The notes beneath the pieces are model-generated. The model worked only from the letters and a program-made list of their open reading frames with translations, had not been told where the DNA came from and searched no databases. A program made the position numbers and the translations under genes. A stretch of DNA of 64,000 nt from Anaerolinea thermophila (lineage in GTDB: Bacteria > Chloroflexota > Anaerolineae > Anaerolineales > Anaerolineaceae): assembly GCF_020723905.1 (NCBI RefSeq), contig NZ_DYHZ01000004.1, positions 241,199 through 305,198 on the forward strand, written 5' to 3'. Below, piece after piece: positions 22,739 to 32,800 of this stretch. Positions within the stretch are counted from its first letter, which is position 1. Each line of letters opens with the position of its first letter.

Positions 22739-22996
22739 TCATAGAGATATAAATCCCCGTCCAGGGTCTTTTTTTTGACTTATACGGATGATTTGCAGGT
22801 TTGCTGTATCGTTATGCTGCAAGGCGCGAATGCGGTTAAAGAGTTCTTGCGGTGGAGATTCAAGGGGATGAAAACCCAGTTGCTTCCGGCGGATTTCTCC
22901 CGGGTCCACTCTTTCTTTACGCAGTACGCCCAGTACAATCAGAATGGCAACAAAAATGATCAGTGTGAGCACAATAACAAGGAGGGAAGAATTCAT
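22739..22996 (-). CDS. hypothetical single-TM protein; likely 5' part of a frameshifted gene
   Basis: MNSSLLVIVLTLIIFVAILIVLGVLRKERVDPGEIRRKQLGF...IIRISQKKD; ends shortly after the A8 run. Confidence 0.5.
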   Translation of the reverse strand: MNSSLLVIVLTLIIFVAILIVLGVLRKERVDPGEIRRKQLGFHPLESPPQELFNRIRALQHNDTANLQIIRISQKKDPGRGFISL

Positions 22997-23005
22997 AAGA
23001 CAGGT

Positions 23006-24070
23006 TTATTTTTCACTCTCGCCTTTTAATCCATGTTTTTCAATGGCTTGTGTTACTTTAGTTAGCCACGCAAACAACCACTCGATTTCCTTCTCTGAGA
23101 ATTTTCGATTTATCTGGCACTTTAATTCTCTACCTGCGGGCTGAAATAGACCAGAATTCTGTGCTTCTTCAAATAAAGCCTGCAGTTCTTGTTCTGAAAT
23201 ATCTATTTTGCCTGATAAACCGCCGCGTCCAAAAAGAGCCGTATATATGGATTGCTGAAACACAGATGTTGGTGGATACCCAAAACAAAAAACCACGTGA
23301 TTACCGGATAAATTGACATTCAGTGAGAAACCCTTAATGCCCCAGTGAATTGGAAACGATTTCGATTTCGCCCATGTCAGCAATTTTTCAAAAATGAATC
23401 TACCGTTTGCGTCTACCGAATTGAAAAAGGCTTTTTCAGAAATTCGGGGCAATGAACCCGATGTGATAGTAGAAATATTATCTGCTTCGTTCCCAACGAC
23501 GATATTTGTGGAAAACAACCTTAATCCGTCATCGGCTTTGTAAAAGGTAAACTCTACACAGGTGACCCTTACGCCTTTTTTTCGCAGGAAAGTGGACGTT
23601 TGACGAATTTCGGGTGTGATTTTTTGACCAATAATTACAATCCGCTGCTCTTTATTGAATACAACTGCTTCGTCAGTGTCTAAATGGAAATACTCATGAT
23701 GATACTGGGCAAGATTTATGACTTCATCACCTGCATATTTTCTGAAAATTTCGTCCAACTGCTCATAGCCTAATTTTTCAACAAAGGACAGGTACTCAAG
23801 AGCCTGTACCAGCGTTTCTCGGGGAGTGCGGTTTCTCTTCAGTTCGATAACGACTGAATTGCCCTCTTTGTCGATGGCGAGCAGGTCAATAAACCCCCCA
23901 AGATTTGTTGCAACCTGTCGCCCAATCATTAACAAATTGCCGTTTTCAATGATCTTATCTGGATTATTTTCAAGCCAGGTTTCTAAAACGGATTCATGGT
24001 GTTCATCATGAAATCCAATCTCAGCACATTCTATAAACTTATCATCGGGTGTGATACTGTATATTTTCAT
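23006..24070 (-). CDS. PD-(D/E)XK nuclease-like protein (DUF91/NucS-C-like N-terminal domain)
   Basis: HESVLETWLENNPDKII...NLGGFIDLLAIDKEGNSVVIELKRNRTPRETLVQALEYLS: D...(I)ELK nuclease core. Confidence 0.75.
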   Translation of the reverse strand: MKIYSITPDDKFIECAEIGFHDEHHESVLETWLENNPDKIIENGNLLMIGRQVATNLGGFIDLLAIDKEGNSVVIELKRNRTPRETLVQALEYLSFVEKLGYEQLDEIFRKYAGDEVINLAQYHHEYFHLDTDEAVVFNKEQRIVIIGQKITPEIRQTSTFLRKKGVRVTCVEFTFYKADDGLRLFSTNIVVGNEADNISTITSGSLPRISEKAFFNSVDANGRFIFEKLLTWAKSKSFPIHWGIKGFSLNVNLSGNHVVFCFGYPPTSVFQQSIYTALFGRGGLSGKIDISEQELQALFEEAQNSGLFQPAGRELKCQINRKFSEKEIEWLFAWLTKVTQAIEKHGLKGESEK

Positions 24071-24210
24071 CGGCTCCTCGAATTTCAAAGATAACGGTTT
24101 CCCTTACCCGATAAGCCATCCTTCCCAATTAAATTACTGCTGAAAACCACACGTTTATCCGAAAAAACATGAACTATTCTGTTTTTCCGGAAGATCGTTA
24201 CTCCTCTTTT

Positions 24211-25008
24211 CTACCCTACCGCAAGGCGGCGGTAGGTGTCGCAGCGTTCGCACGTTTCCCGCTGGCACAGCAGCGCCAGGGGATCCTGCCAGATGACCTC
24301 GCGCAGGCGCTCCAGCATGGGCGCCAGCGGGATGACCTGTACCACCGCCCGGGCAATGCTTGCGCGGCGGGTGAGGTCTTCCAGCAGAGGGGCGGCGGCG
24401 TCGAAGCCGTCGGAACAGCCGGGAAAGCCGGGGCATTCCCACACCCCCCGGGGGGTGAGCGCCCAGCGGATGAAGCCCTGCCTGCCAGCCAGCGCCTCGG
24501 CGTAGTGGATGCTGGTGTTGACGGTGTGGTTCACCCCGATCAGCACCACCTCGCCGTCCATCTTTGTCAGCGCGCCGATGGGCGCCAGCGGCTCCGCCAG
24601 GGTTTGCGCGGCAAGCACCTCCTCCAGCCCGATGCCCGCAAACGAGAGGATGGGATGCATGGAGCGCTGTGCCTGCGGGTGACGGCGCACCGTCTCTGCC
24701 AGAATGCCCATCAGCGGGTCGGCGGGCATGTCGGGAAGGAAGAACTCTGCCATCTGATTCAGGTCTTTGCCCGAGCCGTAGGTCAAGCCGTTGTTTTCCG
24801 GTCCAGCCTCGGGGATGATCATGGTCCTGTAGGTGAAGGCAGGCGTCATCACCCGCCCGCTGACGGCGAGCAGGGCGCCCAGCAGGGTATCGGCGCCGCC
24901 GCGAATCTCCTCTCCAAACGAGGAGAGCGAAGCGTGCACCAGAACGGGTTGCCGGGGTGAAAGCCCCAGCGAGCGAAACGTCTGAACCAGATCGCGGAAT
25001 GAGAGCAT
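24211..25008 (-). CDS. AAC(3)-family N-acetyltransferase-like protein
   Basis: LVHASLSSFGEEIRGGADTLLGALLAVSGRVMTPAFTYRT...GILAETVRRHPQAQRSMHPILSFAGIG. Confidence 0.82.
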   Translation of the reverse strand: MLSFRDLVQTFRSLGLSPRQPVLVHASLSSFGEEIRGGADTLLGALLAVSGRVMTPAFTYRTMIIPEAGPENNGLTYGSGKDLNQMAEFFLPDMPADPLMGILAETVRRHPQAQRSMHPILSFAGIGLEEVLAAQTLAEPLAPIGALTKMDGEVVLIGVNHTVNTSIHYAEALAGRQGFIRWALTPRGVWECPGFPGCSDGFDAAAPLLEDLTRRASIARAVVQVIPLAPMLERLREVIWQDPLALLCQRETCERCDTYRRLAVG

Positions 25009-25035
25009 GTGATTTTCCTCCCCGGGGTTAATGCG

Positions 25036-25707
25036 TTATGCCCAGTCGCCGGTATTATCCACCTCGAACAGCGTGCCGGGTTCAGCCTGGGTGTGACCGT
25101 GCAGGATTTGTGCCGCTAGTTGCGCCGTAATCAACGCGCCGCGCGGGTTGACGCTTTCCAGACACAGCCCCAGCACGCGGATGCCCAGCGGCGCCAGTTC
25201 GGCGGCAGAGCGGGTGAGCGCGCGCAAGCCCGCCTGACTGGCGGCAAAGGCGGATTTTCCCGCCCCGGGCGGACGCGCCCCGCCGCCGGTGATGACGTGC
25301 AGGATGGTGCCGCCGCGCCCTTCCTCGCGCCAGATGCGTCCCAGCGCCTGAAGCATGAGGAACGGACCGCCGATGTTGCTTTCCAGCGTGCGCTGGAAGT
25401 CCCACTCGTCCAGTTCCAGAATGCCCGCAGTGGGCTGTGCCAGCGGGCAGTTTACCAGCGCGTCCAGCGTCTCCCAGCGTTCCAGCACCTCGTCAATCAG
25501 CATGCGCACCGCCAGCCCTTTGGAGGGGTCGGCAACGTGGGTGGAGACCTCTGCCCCCTGTGCCTGCACCAGCGCCGCCGTCTCTTCCAGCCCCATGGGG
25601 GTCAGGTCGGTCAGCGCCAGGCGCGCGCCGGGTTCCGCCAGCGCCAGAGCAATGGATTTTGCCGGTTCGCGCCCGGCTGAGGTGATTAAAACTGTCAGCG
25701 GGCTCAT
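25036..25707 (-). CDS. SDR-like protein with non-canonical active site
   Basis: Rossmann/SDR layout (VLITSAGREPAKSIALALAEPGARLALTD...LVNCPLA...GKSAFAASQAGLRALTRSAAELAPLGIRV) but YxxxK is FAASQ. Confidence 0.75.
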   Translation of the reverse strand: MSPLTVLITSAGREPAKSIALALAEPGARLALTDLTPMGLEETAALVQAQGAEVSTHVADPSKGLAVRMLIDEVLERWETLDALVNCPLAQPTAGILELDEWDFQRTLESNIGGPFLMLQALGRIWREEGRGGTILHVITGGGARPPGAGKSAFAASQAGLRALTRSAAELAPLGIRVLGLCLESVNPRGALITAQLAAQILHGHTQAEPGTLFEVDNTGDWA

Positions 25708-27455
25708 CCTAACTCCGCATGGTTGCGAAATTCCACCACCGGACGGTGCAGATCATCCAGTTCCAGCACCACGATTTCGTTTTCGCCTTCTTTCAGCAGG
25801 GGGGCAGGCACGTAGAGCGTCTTCTGCGGTCCGCGCTTCCAGTAACGCCCGATGTTGAAGCCGTTGATCCACACCACCCCTTTGGTCCATCCCGGCAGGG
25901 CAAGGAAGGTATCGGCGGGTTTTCCGGGAATGGTCCAGGTGCCGCGCAGGAAGGCTGGAAATTCTTCCGGCTCACCGGGCAGATAACGGATGGCGGAGAG
26001 GTCATCCAGCGGCAGGGGATAAACCGTCCAGCCGAACAGCCACTGCTGACCCAGCAAAACCCCCTCGGTGATGCCCTTGCGGTCGGCAAGGTCGGGACCG
26101 TAGTTGACCCGTCCCATGTTCTCCACCAGAATGCGCAGGCGCACTCCCTGATCAATGACCGAGAAGGACAGCGGTCGGGCGTGATTTTCGCGCTCGACGA
26201 TGCCCACCAGGTCGTTATCCACAAAGACATGCCCGCGGTCGTGCAGTCCGCGGATGATCAGGCGGGCTTCTTCGCGGGGACCGGTCAACTGGGTCTCGTA
26301 GAGGATGAAGCCGTAGTTCTGGTCGTACATCTCCATGGGCAGGGGGGCGGTGCTGTACTCGGGGGTGGAGAGCGCATCCACCTGCGCAAGCAGGGGCGCC
26401 CACTCCTCCAGTTCCACCTTGCCGTAGGCTTCCCGGTGCACCGGTGCAAAGTCGGGCATTTTGGGCAGGTCCACGTACCTGCCGATGACCTCGCGCAGGG
26501 CGTGGTACTTGGGGGTGATCTCGCCGTACTCGTTGAGCGGGGCGTCGTAGTCGTAACTGGTCACCGTGGGGGCGTAACCGGGAGAGGGGAAGGCGTTGGC
26601 GCCGTTCATGAAGCCGAAATTGGTGCCGCCGTGGAACATGTACAGGTTGACCGAAGCACCCTCGGAAAGTAAATCATCCAGCACGCGGGCAACCTCTCCC
26701 CCCGAGCGGGTGTGATGGCGCTCGCCCCAGTGGTCAAACCAGCCGTCCCAGAATTCCGCCACCAGCAGGGGACCGGTGGTCTGGTACTCGCGCAGTTTGT
26801 CGAAGGCGTCGCCCGGGCGGTTGCCGAAGTTCACCGCCCTGAAGAGGTGCGGCAGACCGCCGTACTGCATCATTTCGTCGCTGACGCCGTCGGCGGTGAA
26901 GAGGAACACGTCTACCCCGCACTGGCGCAGGAGTTCTTCCAGATATTTGATGTAGCGGGTATCGTTGCCGTAACTGCCGTATTCGTTTTCCACCTGCATG
27001 GCAATGATGGGACCGCCGCGGGTGCTTTGCAGGGGCACAAGCCGGCGCATCAACTGGCTGAAGTAGGCTTCCACTGCATCCAGATAGGGCTGGTACATAC
27101 AGCGCAGTTTCATCTGCGGGTCTTTGAGAAGCCATGCCGGCAGACCGCCCATCTCCCACTCGGCGCAGATGTAGGGACCCGGGCGCACGATGACGTACAG
27201 TCCCAGTTCGCCTGCCAGTTCAATGTAGCGTTCGATATTCAGCCAGTCGCCGAAATGAAATTCCCCCTCATGAGGCTCGTGCAGATTCCATGCAATGTAG
27301 GTCTCCACCGTATTGAGCCCCATGGCTTTGAGTTTGAGCAAACGGTCTTTCCAGTACGCCGGGTGCACGCGAAAGTAATGCATTGCCCCGGCGAGAATAC
27401 GGAAGGGCTCTCCGTCTAACTCAAAATGGTCATCCTCGATTGTTAAAGTGGACAT
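25704..27455 (-). CDS. glycoside hydrolase family 35 beta-galactosidase
   Basis: FRILAGAMHYFRVHPAYWKDRLLKLKAMGLNTVETYIAWNLHEPHEGEFHF...GGPIIAMQVENEYGSYG...MFHGGTNFGFMNGAN. Confidence 0.95.
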   Translation of the reverse strand: MSTLTIEDDHFELDGEPFRILAGAMHYFRVHPAYWKDRLLKLKAMGLNTVETYIAWNLHEPHEGEFHFGDWLNIERYIELAGELGLYVIVRPGPYICAEWEMGGLPAWLLKDPQMKLRCMYQPYLDAVEAYFSQLMRRLVPLQSTRGGPIIAMQVENEYGSYGNDTRYIKYLEELLRQCGVDVFLFTADGVSDEMMQYGGLPHLFRAVNFGNRPGDAFDKLREYQTTGPLLVAEFWDGWFDHWGERHHTRSGGEVARVLDDLLSEGASVNLYMFHGGTNFGFMNGANAFPSPGYAPTVTSYDYDAPLNEYGEITPKYHALREVIGRYVDLPKMPDFAPVHREAYGKVELEEWAPLLAQVDALSTPEYSTAPLPMEMYDQNYGFILYETQLTGPREEARLIIRGLHDRGHVFVDNDLVGIVERENHARPLSFSVIDQGVRLRILVENMGRVNYGPDLADRKGITEGVLLGQQWLFGWTVYPLPLDDLSAIRYLPGEPEEFPAFLRGTWTIPGKPADTFLALPGWTKGVVWINGFNIGRYWKRGPQKTLYVPAPLLKEGENEIVVLELDDLHRPVVEFRNHAELG

Positions 27456-27556
27456 AGGGATTTCTTCTTTATGCCTTTATCCAGAGAAATGTGTACCCTT
27501 ATTTTAACGTAAGTTTGGCTCCAGTTGACGCCCATTCGGGGAAATGGGGGCAAAAT

Positions 27557-28288
27557 TCAGGGGGAAACATTGTCTGAGTCGGTGGGCAGGCAGGTGGGGA
27601 TGCCGTTCTGCAGGGTTTCGGTGTTCAGGTTCATGCCGAAGTACGGCGAGGGGTCGAGGGTGTTGGCGATTTCCCGCTCGTCGAGAAAGCGTCCGGTGCC
27701 GTCGTCGCGCACGATGGAGAAATGCAGGTGTACGCCCACCGGCGTGCCCGGGGTGCCGGAGAAGTTGCCCTGATAGCCCAGCAGAGTGCCCGCTTCCACA
27801 AAGACTTCCTGCGTGCCCGGCGGGAAGGCAGGGTCAATCAGGGGGGTGCCCTGCGGGTCTGCCAGATGGGTGTAGTAGGTCCAGATCTGCCGGTCCGGCT
27901 GGAGCGGGTCGCGGGGGATGCGGATGATCAGGCTGGAGCGCCACTCGGGCAGACGCGTCAGATAGCCGGAGGCGGCGGCGTATACGGGGGTTTCTCCCGG
28001 GGCGGTGCCGCCGAAGATGTCCAGCCCGGTGTGATGATGTCCCGGACGGAAGGAATCATTCCACACGTAGCCGATAAAGCCGCGCGTGGGCAGGCGGAAG
28101 GAGGCGCCCGGGCACTGCGTGCCGGCGTCCAGCGCCCAGTCGGCGTGGGCTGAGGGGTTGCGGATGAAGGAAATCACCCGCTGGTCGCGGGTGGAACTGC
28201 CCTGCACGGTGCGGCGAATTGCCCACGCGCCCAGAGCGGCGGCGGCAAAGGCGGCAAGGATGAGCAAGAAAAACAGGACTTTGCGCAT
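27557..28288 (-). CDS. M23-like peptidoglycan endopeptidase, membrane anchored
   Basis: HHHTGLDIFGGTAPGETPVYAAASGYL...TYYTHLADPQG...VGVHLHFSI. Confidence 0.85.
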   Translation of the reverse strand: MRKVLFFLLILAAFAAAALGAWAIRRTVQGSSTRDQRVISFIRNPSAHADWALDAGTQCPGASFRLPTRGFIGYVWNDSFRPGHHHTGLDIFGGTAPGETPVYAAASGYLTRLPEWRSSLIIRIPRDPLQPDRQIWTYYTHLADPQGTPLIDPAFPPGTQEVFVEAGTLLGYQGNFSGTPGTPVGVHLHFSIVRDDGTGRFLDEREIANTLDPSPYFGMNLNTETLQNGIPTCLPTDSDNVSP

Positions 28289-28340
28289 GGAGAAAAAAAG
28301 CCGCGCAGGGCAGGCGCCCGGCGCGGTGTTCCTCAGAAAT

Positions 28341-29657
28341 TTATTTCTTCAAACTGCCGATCATGGACCACGGACCCGTCCAGGTGATGTGTACGTCCCG
28401 GATGTGTCCGCGCAGGTCTTCCTCGCTCTCGACAAAGACCAGTTTGTTGGTGGGGGTGCGCCCTTTCCAGCGCTGTTTCACCTTTTCCTCGAACAGCACC
28501 GGCACGGTCTCGCCCAGATAGCGGGCGTTGATTTCGCCCGCGATGCGTTCCTGCAGTTCCTCCAGCATGCGGAAGCGGCGCATTTTTTCCCCGGCGGGGA
28601 CATCGTCCTTCATGCGGCGTGCCGAGACGGTGCCCGGGCGGGGGGAGTAGCGCGCCAGATGGGCAACATCCAGGCGCAGTTCTTCCAGCAGGCGGTAGGT
28701 GTTCATGAATTGCTCTTCGGTCTCGCCGGGGAAGCCCACGATGATATCGGTGGCGATGGAGACGCCGGGAATGCGCTCGCGGATGCGGGCAATCAGCGCA
28801 CGGTACTGGTCGGCGGTGTAGCCGCGCTTCATGTTCTCCAGCACGGTGTCGTCGCCCGCCTGCACCGGCACCTCGATGTGAGGCATCACCTTGGGCAGGC
28901 TGGCAACCGCGTCCAGCAGTTCGTCGGTCATCCAGTTGGGGTGCGAGGTGAGGAAGCGGATGCGCTCCAGCCCGTCCATTTCGTTCAGGCGGATGAGCAA
29001 GCCTGCCAGCGTGGGATAGTCGGGGTTGTCCTTGCCGTAGCGGTCCACAATCTGTCCCAGCAGGGTGATCTCTTTGACGCCCTGGCGCACCAGCGCGCGG
29101 GCTTCTGCCAGAATGTCCTCAGGGGGACGACTGCGCTCAATGCCGCGGCGGTAGGGGATGATGCAGTAGGTGCAGGCGTGCGAACAGCCGTACACCACCG
29201 GAATGTGCGCCGAGACCAGTTTGCCGCGTTCGGCTTCGGGCAGGACCAGGTCGCCGTCCATGTAGGCGTAGCGGGTGGCGGTGGCGCTTTCTTCCATGGC
29301 GCGCACCTCCGACTGGGTGAGGAATGCCACCAGCGGCGAGGGGTCGGACGGCGGCGAGAACACATCCACAAAGGGGAAGCGTTTGCGCAGGGCATCGTTG
29401 TTGCGGATGCCCACCAGACAACCCATTAAATTAATCACCAGATGCGGGTTCTTCTCCTTCAACGGGCGCAGGGAGTTCAGCCTGCCGTAGGCTTTATCCT
29501 CGGCGGACTGGCGCACCACGCAGGTGTTCAGCACGATGACATCGGCTTCTTCGGGTCTGGGCGTGACCGAATAGCCGAGGTGCTCGAGCGCCGAAGCCAC
29601 CCGTTGAGAATCTGCCACGTTCATCTGACAGCCTTCTGTCCAGATATGGTACTTCAT
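28341..29657 (-). CDS. miaB: tRNA-2-methylthio-N6-dimethylallyladenosine synthase (MiaB-like methylthiotransferase)
   Basis: YHIWTEGCQMNVADSQRVASAL...VVYGCSHACTYCIIPYRRGIERSR...C-terminal TRAM-like region. Confidence 0.92.
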   Translation of the reverse strand: MKYHIWTEGCQMNVADSQRVASALEHLGYSVTPRPEEADVIVLNTCVVRQSAEDKAYGRLNSLRPLKEKNPHLVINLMGCLVGIRNNDALRKRFPFVDVFSPPSDPSPLVAFLTQSEVRAMEESATATRYAYMDGDLVLPEAERGKLVSAHIPVVYGCSHACTYCIIPYRRGIERSRPPEDILAEARALVRQGVKEITLLGQIVDRYGKDNPDYPTLAGLLIRLNEMDGLERIRFLTSHPNWMTDELLDAVASLPKVMPHIEVPVQAGDDTVLENMKRGYTADQYRALIARIRERIPGVSIATDIIVGFPGETEEQFMNTYRLLEELRLDVAHLARYSPRPGTVSARRMKDDVPAGEKMRRFRMLEELQERIAGEINARYLGETVPVLFEEKVKQRWKGRTPTNKLVFVESEEDLRGHIRDVHITWTGPWSMIGSLKK

Positions 29658-29811
29658 AGGATGAAATTATACCAAATTCAGACTGGTTTGGGTGGATTCG
29701 GTGCAGGCGTCTGGCGGGATCTTCCAGAACAGCCTCTGTTCTGTATCCTCCGCGAGAGCGGTGTGCCTTGATGCCCTGGCGTTTATGTTACAATACTTTT
29801 GAAGGGTACTT

Positions 29812-32800
29812 ATGGACGAAGAAGAGAAACTCCCACCTGTGAATCCCCCGGAAGATACCGCCGGGCGGAAACTGCGCCGCATCCTTGAGGAAGGCAAAAA
29901 GGCGGAAGAAGCCCTGGAAAACACCCAGCCTTCCCGCCTTTCTCCCAGACCCGTCGAACCGCCCGCCGATGCCGCCGCCACTCAGCCGGTTACGGGCGAG
30001 ACGACACCCCCTTCCCCTCCACCCTTTTTAGAGGAAGACATCGTACCGCCCCTGCGTCCGCGCGGCGAACCTGCCGGGACTTTGCCGGTGTCGCCGTTCA
30101 GCGCGCCGCCGGAAAGTTTGTCCATCCCACCAGCCGATGAAGCCCCCACCCTGCCGCCCGAGGTGGCAAGCGAAGCCCCTGCGCTGAGCGGCGGTGTGCC
30201 GGACGATGAAGCCCATCTGGCGCCCACCATCCCACCGTTCCTGCTGGAATCGGACGCCGATATCCTGCCCATACGGGTGGAAGAGACCGATCTGGAAGCC
30301 ACTCAGGTGTCGCCCAGCGCCTATGACCTGCCCACCCTGTATCCTTCGCGCCCGGCGACGCAGGAACCGCCCACCCAGCCTTTTGCCGTGCGGGTGCGAC
30401 CTGCGGCGCGCGAACCCGGTTCACGTCCCACCGTTCCGCCGCGCACCCCGCCTTCTCCGCCGCCCGCGGCGCGCCGTGCGCGTCCCGTTCAGCCCCGCCC
30501 TGCGGAGACAGAAGAAGGCGGCGGACGCTCCCCCTGGGGATGCATCCTGCAGGCGGTACTGGGACTTGTTGTCCTTATCATTGTGCTGGCAGGTGTGGTG
30601 GCAACCTTCCTGATTTATCAGTACTTCTCCATTGCCCGCACCCTGCCGGATATTTCCAACCTGAAGGAACGCGCCTCGCAGTTTGAGACCACCCGCATTC
30701 TCGACCGCAACGGCAACGTGCTGTACGAAATCCTCGACCCCAACGCGGGACGGCGCACCTACGTGCCGCTCAAGCGCATTTCGCCTTACATGGTTGCCGC
30801 CATCATTGCCACCGAGGATAAGGAGTTCTACAACAACCCCGGGTTTGACCCCTTCGGCATTGCCCGGGCGCTGTGGCAGAACTACACCAGCGGAGAGGTG
30901 GTTTCGGGCGCTTCGACCATCACCCAGCAACTGGCGCGCGCCATTCTGCTCAGCCCGGAAGAAGCCGCCCAGCGCACCGTTCAGCGCAAGGCGCGCGAGA
31001 TTGTGCTTGCCGCCGAACTCACCCGCCGGTACAGCAAGGATCAAATCCTTGAACTGTACCTGAACGAGATTTACTACGGCAACCTTGCCTACGGGGTGGA
31101 AGCCGCTGCCAATACCTACTTTGGCACCAGCGCCGACAAACTGACCCTGGCGCAAGCCTCGTTCCTTGCCGGTCTGCCGCAAGCCCCCAGCGTGTACGAT
31201 ATCTTCAGCAATCGAGAGCAAGCCCTGCGCCGCCACAAGCAGGTGCTGGTGCTGATGTACGAACTGAGCCGCGAGAAGAACTGCATTGAGGTCTCCAACA
31301 GCGTCCAGCCGGTGTGCGTGGATGCCGCCGCCGCTACCGCCGCGGCGCAGGAGATTGAAGCCTACAACTTCCAGCCGCCGCGCAACACCATCCGCTATCC
31401 GCACTGGGTCAATTACGTGCGCTCCCTGCTGGAAGAGCAGTACGATGCCCAGACCATCTACCGCTCCGGGTTTACCGTGTACACCACCCTCGATCCCAAC
31501 CTGCAGGAGCAAGCCCAGAACATTGTGGCAGAGCAGGTGCGTTCGCTCTCGGGGCGCAACGTGCAGAACGGCGCGCTGGTTGCCATCCGTCCTGCCACGG
31601 GTGAGATTCTTGCCATGGTGGGGTCGGCGGATTACTTTAACGAGGACATCAGCGGGCAGATCAACATGGCACTGGTGCCGCGCCAGCCGGGTTCATCCAT
31701 CAAGCCGCTCACCTATCTGGCGGCGTTTGAAAAAGGCTGGACGCCCGCCACGCTCATCTGGGACGTGCCCTCCGAGTTTCCGCCATCCGGCAGACCCGAC
31801 GACCCGCGCGAGCCGTACAAGCCGGTCAACTACGATGGACGCTTCCACGGTCCCGTCACGGTGCGCAGTGCGCTGGCGAATTCCTACAATGTGCCTGCCG
31901 TCAAAGCCCTGCAGTTCGTGGGCATCTACGATGACCCCAGCACCCCGCAGAGCGAGGGGCTGATCGGCATGGCGAAACGTCTGGGCATCACCACCCTGAC
32001 GCGCGATGATTACGGGCTTTCGCTGACGCTGGGCGGCGGCGAGGTGACCCTGCTGGAGATGACCTCGGCGTTTGGCACGATGGCGAACGCCGGTCGGCGC
32101 ATGCCCCCGTATGCCATCACCCGCATCGAGGATTACGCCGGTAACGTGGTCTATGAGCACAAAGCGCCCCCCGGCGAGCAGGTTCTGCGCCCCGAACATG
32201 CCTTCCTGATCAGTTCCATCCTTTCCGATAATCAAGCCCGCGCGCCCATGTTCGGCACCAACTCGGTGCTGGCATTGCCCTTCCCCGCCGCCGCCAAGAC
32301 CGGCACCACCAACGACTTCCGCGATAACTGGACGCTGGGCTATACCCCCGACCTTGCTGTGGGCGTGTGGGTGGGCAACGCCGATTACACCCCCATGGAA
32401 GGCGTCAGCGGGGTGACCGGCGCCGCACCCATCTGGGCGCAGTTCATGCAGACTGCCGTCCCCGCCCTCACCGGCGGCAACCCCAGCCCCTTTGTGCGCC
32501 CTGCCAATGTGGTCGAGCGGGTGGTGTGCGCCATCTCCGGAACCGAGCCTTCGGAGTGGTGTCCGGGTCAGCGCACCGAGTTCTTTGCCGCCGATCAACT
32601 GCCCCTGCCCAAGGATGAAGATCTGTGGAAGCGCGCTCAGATTGACACCTGGACGGGGCTGCGCGCATCGGCGGCGTGCTCCGGCTTTACCGCCGAGAAG
32701 TTTGTCCTCAACGTCACCGATAAGGACGCGGTGCGCTGGATTCGGGAGACCGAAGAAGGACGCCGCTGGGCGGAGAGCATTGGCTTTTCGGATGATTTCT

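Noticed and set aside
24211-25008. AAC(3)-like gene as an aminoglycoside resistance determinant
   Set aside because: Family resemblance only; many AAC(3)-family homologues in environmental bacteria have other or unknown substrates, so no resistance claim is made.
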